Source: Candidatus Aminicenantota bacterium
GTDB lineage: Bacteria; Acidobacteriota; Aminicenantia; Aminicenantales; Saccharicenantaceae
DNA length: 9,793 nucleotides
Assembly (NCBI GenBank): GCA_022867105.1
Contig: JALHVH010000279.1
Coordinates: forward strand, 1-9,793
Direction: 5' to 3'
Numbering within the stretch: the first letter of the stretch is position 1; each line of letters opens with the position of its first letter. Shown piece after piece: positions 6,205-9,793 of the stretch. The position numbers and the translations under genes were made by a program. The notes beneath the pieces were generated by a model. It did not search any database and was not told the DNA's origin. It saw only the letters and a list, made by a program, of their open reading frames with translations.

Positions 6205-6567
6205 TTATCTCCCTTTTTTCTCTTCCAAAAATATGCGGACGTGGCTCGTCCTCTTCAACACCCGGTAGGCCCGTCCCATCGGTGCCGGACGGATCCTCTT
6301 CATCATCGGCCCGCCGTCGATGGTTATCTTGGAGATGAACAGATTGTCGACGTCGATATTAGAGACCTTCTGTTGGGCGTTGGCGATGGCTGAGCGCAGG
6401 ACCTTCTCGATGATCCCGCTCAACTTCTTCTTCTCCGCGAAGCGGAGGATGGTCAGCGCTTCGCCGACGGTGCGGTCCCGGATGAGGTCCGCCACCAGGC
6501 GGCCCTTCCGTGGGCTCATCCTCACGTGGCGGGCAGCGGCTTGAGAGATGGTGTGTTCGTCTTTCAT
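6205..6567 (-). CDS. rplV: 50S ribosomal protein L22
   Basis: L22 (uL22) contacts all six 23S rRNA domains. Its beta-hairpin forms part of the exit-tunnel constriction with L4. The product is 120 residues. The opening has AAARHVRMSPRKGRLVADLIR (about residues 10-30), followed by the helix IIEKVLRSAIANAQQKV (52-68). The tunnel hairpin region, roughly residues 84-105, includes GGPMMKRIRPAPMGRAYRV, and KRTSHVRIF comes near the end. The tip reads PAPMGRA rather than the E. coli PRAKGRA, ordinary variation. The start is 1 nt after the rpsS TAA, with only a weak purine tract (GGGTAAG) upstream, so initiation may rely on coupling to rpsS translation. The short basic tail EEKKGR is normal. Confidence 0.97.
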   Translation of the reverse strand: MKDEHTISQAAARHVRMSPRKGRLVADLIRDRTVGEALTILRFAEKKKLSGIIEKVLRSAIANAQQKVSNIDVDNLFISKITIDGGPMMKRIRPAPMGRAYRVLKRTSHVRIFLEEKKGR

Positions 6568-6568
6568 C

Positions 6569-6859
6569 TTACTTACCCACTTTGAGCTGCCGGGCGGTCT
6601 TGGAGGTGTGCCCCTTGAACGTCCGGGTCGGGGAGAATTCGCCGAGCTTGTGCCCGACCATGTTCTCCGTGATGAAAACGGGGATGAACTTTCTCCCGTT
6701 GTGGACGCCGATGGTCATGCCGACCATCTCGGGGATGACCGTGGAACGGCGCGACCAGGTCCTGATGACCTTCCGCTTCTCGTCCTTGGCGTCGGAGGCT
6801 GCGATTTTTTCCATCAGCTTGGGATCTACGTAGGGACCTTTGCTCAGCGACCTGCCCAT
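6569..6859 (-). CDS. rpsS: 30S ribosomal protein S19
   Basis: S19 (uS19) sits on top of the 30S head, binds 16S rRNA with S13 and helps form intersubunit bridges to the 50S central protuberance. The 96-residue product begins MGRSLSKGPYVDPKL. It carries WSRRSTVIPEMVGMTIGVHN (residues 35-54) and the PROSITE-type block ENMVGHKLGEFSPTRTFKGH (65-84), which identify the family without ambiguity. A strong AAGGAG precedes the ATG by 9 nt inside the rplB end. The gene lies 2 nt after rplB, and its TAA is 1 nt before rplV, consistent with a coupled L2-S19-L22 module as in other bacteria. Nothing unusual in length or residues. Confidence 0.98.
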   Translation of the reverse strand: MGRSLSKGPYVDPKLMEKIAASDAKDEKRKVIRTWSRRSTVIPEMVGMTIGVHNGRKFIPVFITENMVGHKLGEFSPTRTFKGHTSKTARQLKVGK

Positions 6860-6861
6860 GG

Positions 6862-7689
6862 TTATTTGCTCCTTCGCCTGATGATGAAGACTTGGGTTCT
6901 CTTGTTCCGGCGCGTCTTGTAGCCCTTCGTCGGGATCCCCTCGGGACTGACCGGATGGCGGCCGCCCTTGGACTTGCCTTCACCGCCGCCGTGGGGATGG
7001 TCGACGGGGTTCATGGCCGTGCCGCGGACGTGGGGCTTCCGGCCCATCCAGCGGCTGCGGCCGGCCTTGCCGATGGAAATGTTCTGATGGTCCAGGTTGC
7101 CGATCTGGCCGATCGTCGCCCGGCAATCCAGGTGGATCTTCCGGATCTCGGAGGATGGCAGGCGGACCTGGGCGTAATCCCCTTCCTTGGCCAGGATCTG
7201 GGCCCCGGCCCCGGCAGTTTTGGCGATCTGGCCCCCCTTGCCCTTCTTCATTTCGATGTTATGGATGATCGTGCCCAGAGGGATGAACCGGAGGGGCATG
7301 GCGTTGCCGGGCAGGATGTCGACCTGTGCGTTGGAGGAAACGACCTCCTGGCCGACCTTGAGGTTCAACGGCGACAGGATGTAGCGGCGCTCGCCGTCCC
7401 TGTATTTGACAAGGGAGATGAAGGCCGAGCGGTTCGGGTCGTATTCGACGGTCTCGATCGCGCCCGGGATATCAATCTTGTCCCTCTTGAAGTCGATGAT
7501 CCTGTAAAGCCGCTTGTGTCCGCCTCCCCTGTTGCGGATCGAGAGGCGGCCACGGCTGTCGCGACCCCCGGATTTCGAAAAGGACTTGAGCAAGGACTTG
7601 TGGGGACGCTCCGTCGTCAGTTCCTCGAACGTGTGGCCCGTCCTGTGGCGAAGGCCCGCGGTGACCGGTCTGTATGTCTTGGTACCCAT
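6862..7689 (-). CDS. rplB: 50S ribosomal protein L2
   Basis: L2 (uL2) is one of the most conserved large-subunit proteins. It is needed for subunit association, for tRNA binding and for peptidyl-transferase activity. At 275 residues it is full length. The N-terminal RNA-binding OB-fold part is followed by an SH3-like barrel. The C-terminal signature VRGTAMNPVDHPHGGGEGK is at about 221-239, with His231 corresponding to the functionally important E. coli His229 (numbered there without the initiator Met). The basic tail KTRRNKRTQVFIIRRRSK is also canonical. The ATG start lies 1 nt after the rplW stop, with GAGG about 9 nt upstream. The TAA stop is 2 nt before rpsS. A 280-codon open frame on the opposite strand here is a shadow of this gene's GC-rich codons. 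Confidence 0.99.
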   Translation of the reverse strand: MGTKTYRPVTAGLRHRTGHTFEELTTERPHKSLLKSFSKSGGRDSRGRLSIRNRGGGHKRLYRIIDFKRDKIDIPGAIETVEYDPNRSAFISLVKYRDGERRYILSPLNLKVGQEVVSSNAQVDILPGNAMPLRFIPLGTIIHNIEMKKGKGGQIAKTAGAGAQILAKEGDYAQVRLPSSEIRKIHLDCRATIGQIGNLDHQNISIGKAGRSRWMGRKPHVRGTAMNPVDHPHGGGEGKSKGGRHPVSPEGIPTKGYKTRRNKRTQVFIIRRRSK

Positions 7690-7690
7690 G

Positions 7691-7984
7691 TTAGACAGCC
7701 TCGAAATATTCGATCATTTTTTCGCCTTCTTTGAGCTTGACAAAGGCCTTCTTCCAGCCTTTCGTCCTGCCCGAGTTCCGTCCGACCCGCCGGACCTTCC
7801 CGGTCTTGTTCTGGGTGCGGACGCTCTCGACCTTGATCTTGAACAGCTGTTCGACGGCCTTCTTGATCTCGATCTTGTTGGCGCCCCGGGGGACCTCGAA
7901 ACAAACCTCCCGGTTCTCTTTTTTGAGCCGGGTGCTCTTTTCCGTGATGATGGGCCTCAGGATGATGGAATGATGGTCCTTCAC
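7691..7984 (-). CDS. rplW: 50S ribosomal protein L23
   Basis: L23 (uL23) lies at the rim of the polypeptide exit tunnel and is the docking site for trigger factor and signal recognition particle. The 97-residue product shows the family opening IILRPIITEKSTRL (residues 7-20), the FEVPRGANKIEIKKAVEQLF segment (29-48) and the VESVRTQNKTGKVRRVGR loop (52-69) that contacts 23S rRNA. The start codon is GTG (7984-7982), chosen because it is preceded by GGAGAG at about 6 nt and gives the normal N-terminus. It overlaps the rplD stop in a GTGA arrangement, a typical sign of translational coupling. The TAA stop is 1 nt before rplB. Length is normal for bacterial L23. Confidence 0.97.
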   Translation of the reverse strand: MKDHHSIILRPIITEKSTRLKKENREVCFEVPRGANKIEIKKAVEQLFKIKVESVRTQNKTGKVRRVGRNSGRTKGWKKAFVKLKEGEKMIEYFEAV

Positions 7985-8601
7985 TTTAATCTCTCCATGA
8001 CGGATTCAAGGGCCTGTTCGCTGAAAACAAGCCATTTATGGTTCAAAACGTCGTAGATGTTGAGCTGCTTGGGGTCCACGGCCTTGACCTTGGGGATGTT
8101 CCTCAGGGCGAGGAAAAGGTTCTTGTTCTCGGTGCGGTCGACGACCAGGGCGGAGTCCAGATTCAGGCTCTTGAGCCACTGGACCGCAGCCTTCGTTTTG
8201 GCTTCCTGGACGTCGAGCTCCCGGAGGACCAGGATCTGGTTGTCCTTGAACTTTAGGGAGAGGACCGACTTGAGGGCGTTCCTCTTGGCCTTCCTGGGGA
8301 TCTCGTAAGAATAGTCCTTGGGTTTCGGGCCGAAGGTCGTCGCGCCTTTCCTCCAGAGCGGCGAACGGTTGCTGCCGGCCCGGGCGCGTCCCGTCCCCTT
8401 CTGCCGCCAAGGCTTCTTTCCCCCCCCGGCCACCAGGCTCCGCGTCTTAGTGGCTGCCGTGCCGCGGCGCTGGTTGGCTCGGTAATTGATGACCGCCTCG
8501 TAGATCAGATGGTCCTTGGTCGGGTAGGCGAAGACACCTTCCGGCACCTCGATCTCGCGGGCCGTCTTTCCGCTCTTGTCCAACACTTGTAGCTTAAGCA
8601 T
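7981..8601 (-). CDS. rplD: 50S ribosomal protein L4
   Basis: L4 (uL4) is an early assembly protein of the 50S subunit. Its extended loop lines the narrowest part of the exit tunnel opposite L22. In E. coli it also represses its own S10 operon. The 206-residue product has the usual N-terminal beta segment. Its glycine- and arginine-rich tunnel loop lies at about residues 59-87, including KPWRQKGTGRARAGS, the region where macrolide-resistance mutations map in other species; it looks wild type. The C-terminal globular Rossmann-like part follows, with NIYDVLNHKWLVFSEQALE at the end. The start ATG at 8601 has a GGAAAGAG purine tract upstream. The TGA stop overlaps the rplW GTG start by 4 nt. The leader needed for E. 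coli-type L4 feedback is not evident upstream of rpsJ. Confidence 0.97.
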   Translation of the reverse strand: MLKLQVLDKSGKTAREIEVPEGVFAYPTKDHLIYEAVINYRANQRRGTAATKTRSLVAGGGKKPWRQKGTGRARAGSNRSPLWRKGATTFGPKPKDYSYEIPRKAKRNALKSVLSLKFKDNQILVLRELDVQEAKTKAAVQWLKSLNLDSALVVDRTENKNLFLALRNIPKVKAVDPKQLNIYDVLNHKWLVFSEQALESVMERLK

Positions 8602-8616
8602 GGTTCACTCTTTCCG

Positions 8617-9261
8617 TCAGGAAGCCTTGCGGTGAAAACTCCCCTTCTTGATCAGTAGATAACCGCCTTTGGCCCCGGGCACCGCCCCTTTGACCACGAG
8701 CAGGTTGTTCTCCTTGTCCAACTCGATGACGATAAGGTTCTGGACCGTAACGCGGTCGCTTCCCATGTGGCCACCCATCCGCATGCCCTTGACAACGCGG
8801 GACGGATAGGACGAGGCGCCGATGGAGCCCGGCGCGCGGTGGAACATGGAGCCGTGGGAGCCGCCGCCCCCGGCGAAATGGTGCCTCTTGACGACGCCGG
8901 CGAAACCCTTGCCCTTGCTCGTCCCGACGATGTGCACCTTCTCCCCGACCGCAAAGATGTCCACCAGGACCTGGTCGCCCTCTTTGATCTCCGAAGGCTC
9001 CGAGCAACGCACCTCGCGCAGGGTCTTGAGGACAGGGACGCCCGACTTCTTGAAGTGGCCGAGCTCGGCCTTGTTGGGCTTCTTCCGGCCCTTCCCTTCG
9101 ACCAGGCCGAGCTGGAGAGAGGAGTAGCCTTCCTTGGCCTTGGTCTTCTTCTGAATGACCGTGCACGGGCCCGCCTGGATGATCGTGACGGGAACGACGT
9201 TGCCCTCGTTATCGAAAACCTGGCTCATGCCGATCTTTTTGCCGATGATACCTTCGATCAT
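8617..9261 (-). CDS. rplC: 50S ribosomal protein L3
   Basis: L3 (uL3) is an early 50S assembly protein that binds domain VI of 23S rRNA and reaches with a long loop toward the peptidyl-transferase centre. The 214-residue product begins with IGKKIGMSQVF (residues 6-16). It contains the core VGTSKGKGFAGVVKRHHF (112-129), then HGSMFHRAPGSIG (136-148) and MGGHMGSDRVTVQNL (162-176), the hallmark central loop of the family. E. coli L3 carries the PrmB-methylated Gln150 just after the GSIG motif; here the aligned residue is Ser151, as in many non-proteobacterial L3 proteins. The ATG is preceded by GGGAGA at good spacing inside the rpsJ end. A 15-nt gap leads to rplD. Length and motifs are normal, so the call is secure. 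Confidence 0.98.
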   Translation of the reverse strand: MIEGIIGKKIGMSQVFDNEGNVVPVTIIQAGPCTVIQKKTKAKEGYSSLQLGLVEGKGRKKPNKAELGHFKKSGVPVLKTLREVRCSEPSEIKEGDQVLVDIFAVGEKVHIVGTSKGKGFAGVVKRHHFAGGGGSHGSMFHRAPGSIGASSYPSRVVKGMRMGGHMGSDRVTVQNLIVIELDKENNLLVVKGAVPGAKGGYLLIKKGSFHRKAS

Positions 9262-9263
9262 GA

Positions 9264-9584
9264 TCAGTCTCCCGCATTGCCGAAGGCCTGGATCTCGACG
9301 TCGATCCCCGCCGGCAGGTCCAATTTCTGAAGCTCTTCGATCGTCTCGTTGTTGTATTCGCTGATGTCGATCAGGCGCTTGTGGATCCGCATCTCGAAGT
9401 GTTCCCGCGACCTCTTGTCCACGTGTGGGGACCGGAGAACGCAGAACCGATGGATGCGCGTCGGCAAGGGTATGGGACCGGCGACGTTGGCGCCCGTCCT
9501 CTTGGCCTTGACCACGATATCCTTGACCGACTGGTCCAAAAGCCGATGATCAAATGATTTTAGCCTTATTCTTATCTTTTCCAT
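9264..9584 (-). CDS. rpsJ: 30S ribosomal protein S10
   Basis: S10 (uS10, also called NusE) sits in the 30S head near the A-site side and, with NusB, joins transcription antitermination complexes. The 106-residue product starts MEKIRIRLKSFDH, the classical S10 opening. It carries the GPIPLPTRIHRFCVLRSPHV stretch (about residues 37-56), followed by a basic EHFEMRIHKR segment and LDLPAGIDVEI near the end, all diagnostic of the family. An in-frame ATG at 9653 would add 23 low-complexity residues overlapping the tuf stop. I rejected it because S10 proteins are about 102-105 residues and a GAGG motif precedes the ATG at 9584. The tail AFGNAGD runs a few residues past the usual end. The stop is 2 nt before the rplC start, so the two are probably translationally coupled. 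First gene of the S10 block. Confidence 0.97.
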   Translation of the reverse strand: MEKIRIRLKSFDHRLLDQSVKDIVVKAKRTGANVAGPIPLPTRIHRFCVLRSPHVDKRSREHFEMRIHKRLIDISEYNNETIEELQKLDLPAGIDVEIQAFGNAGD

Positions 9585-9645
9585 CTTCGTTCCTCGGTTC
9601 TCCGATTTGCTGTTCCCGCCGTTCGACCGCTTCCCGCATCTCCCG
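9585..9645 (-). other. tuf-rpsJ intergenic gap, 61 nt
   Basis: This is the longest non-coding interval in the window. It holds no stem-loop followed by a U-run and no convincing -35/-10 pair. The rpsJ Shine-Dalgarno (GAGG, about 8 nt before the ATG) is at its downstream end. It is much shorter than the roughly 170-nt leader upstream of E. coli rpsJ, through which L4 controls the operon, so that style of leader cannot fit here. I infer read-through from tuf into the S10 block. Confidence 0.6.
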
Positions 9646-9793
9646 CTACTCAAGGATCTCCGTGACCGTCCCGGCGCCCACCGTCCGGCCGCCCTCGCGG
9701 ATGGCGAACCGCAGCGCTTTCTCCATCGCCACGTCCGCGATCAGCTCGATCTCCAGGTTCGCGTTGTCCCCGGGCATCACCATCTCCACCCCC
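9646..9793 (-). CDS. tuf: Elongation factor Tu, C-terminal fragment (partial at window edge)
   Basis: EF-Tu is the GTPase that carries aminoacyl-tRNA to the ribosomal A site in the cytoplasm. Only the last 48 residues and the TAG stop lie in the window; the rest, including the whole GTPase domain, is beyond the right edge. The visible part is the end of beta-barrel domain 3. It contains the family signature VEMVMPGDN, followed by an LRFAIREGGRTVGAG block and a TVTEILE terminus, which are close to invariant in bacterial EF-Tu. It reads in the same direction as the ribosomal genes and ends 61 nt before rpsJ, matching the str-S10 arrangement in which tuf follows fusA. The absence of a visible terminator after the stop suggests co-transcription with rpsJ. 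Identity is very secure. Whether this is the only tuf copy in the genome cannot be told from here. Confidence 0.97.
   Translation of the reverse strand, partial: GVEMVMPGDNANLEIELIADVAMEKALRFAIREGGRTVGAGTVTEILE

Noticed and set aside
6892..7734. A 280-codon open frame on the plus strand opposite rplB and rplW
   Set aside because: It is antisense to two unmistakable ribosomal genes, has no recognisable motif, and long opposite-strand frames are expected from GC-rich codon use.
9585..9645. Possible stem-loop terminator or L4-responsive leader between tuf and rpsJ
   Set aside because: Only a weak GCGGTCGAACGGC-type partial palindrome is present, with no U-run and too little length for an E. 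coli-like leader.
9264..9653. Longer S10 start at 9653
   Set aside because: It would add 23 residues with no similarity to S10, overlap the tuf stop, and ignore the GAGG motif before the ATG at 9584.
1..9793. Search for an accessory or undescribed system (defence genes, mobile elements, CRISPR, inserted cargo)
   Set aside because: Every stretch longer than 61 nt is occupied by a canonical ribosomal, tuf or secY gene in standard order; nothing is inserted between them.

Overview
The window is an uninterrupted stretch of the bacterial str-S10-spc ribosomal protein cluster, all encoded on the minus strand. Transcription therefore runs from the high coordinates to the low ones. Reading in that direction, it holds the C-terminal end of tuf (EF-Tu), then rpsJ-rplC-rplD-rplW-rplB-rpsS-rplV-rpsC-rplP-rpmC-rpsQ (S10 block), then rplN-rplX-rplE-rpsN(Z)-rpsH-rplF-rplR-rpsE-rpmD-rplO (spc block), and finally the N-terminal 195 codons of secY, cut by the window edge. 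No gene is missing, inserted or broken compared with the canonical order.

The host is a GC-rich bacterium. A short S14 with four zinc-ligand cysteines (C+ type), an L24 with a C-terminal four-cysteine ribbon, an L3 without the glutamine methylated in E. coli, and tuf directly upstream of rpsJ all point away from Gammaproteobacteria. They suggest a deep-branching, Acidobacteriota- or Aminicenantota-like lineage. That placement is an impression from protein character only, not a tested phylogeny.

Layout: 9646-9793 holds the tuf 3' end. A 61-nt gap (9585-9645) is the longest non-coding stretch in the window. From 9584 down to 1 the genes are packed with gaps of 1-23 nt or overlaps of 1-10 nt (ATGA/GTGA, TGATG, TAATG and two longer ones). 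I see no terminator, promoter, RNA gene, repeat, mobile element or CRISPR array. The packing implies one long polycistronic mRNA with translational coupling, supplying stoichiometric 30S and 50S proteins plus the membrane channel SecY.

The products work together. EF-Tu delivers aminoacyl-tRNA. S10, S19, S3, S17, S14, S8 and S5 build the 30S subunit. L3, L4, L23, L2, L22, L16, L29, L14, L24, L5, L6, L18, L30 and L15 build the 50S subunit, including the peptidyl-transferase surroundings (L2, L3, L4, L16), the exit tunnel and its rim (L4, L22, L23, L24, L29) and the central protuberance (L5, L18). SecY takes nascent membrane and secreted proteins from the tunnel exit.

I found no undescribed system. 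The points worth a second look are modest: the leaderless tuf-rpsJ junction, a Shine-Dalgarno spacing that argues for a GTG start in rpsE, paired zinc-ribbon ribosomal proteins, and a few terminal extensions.
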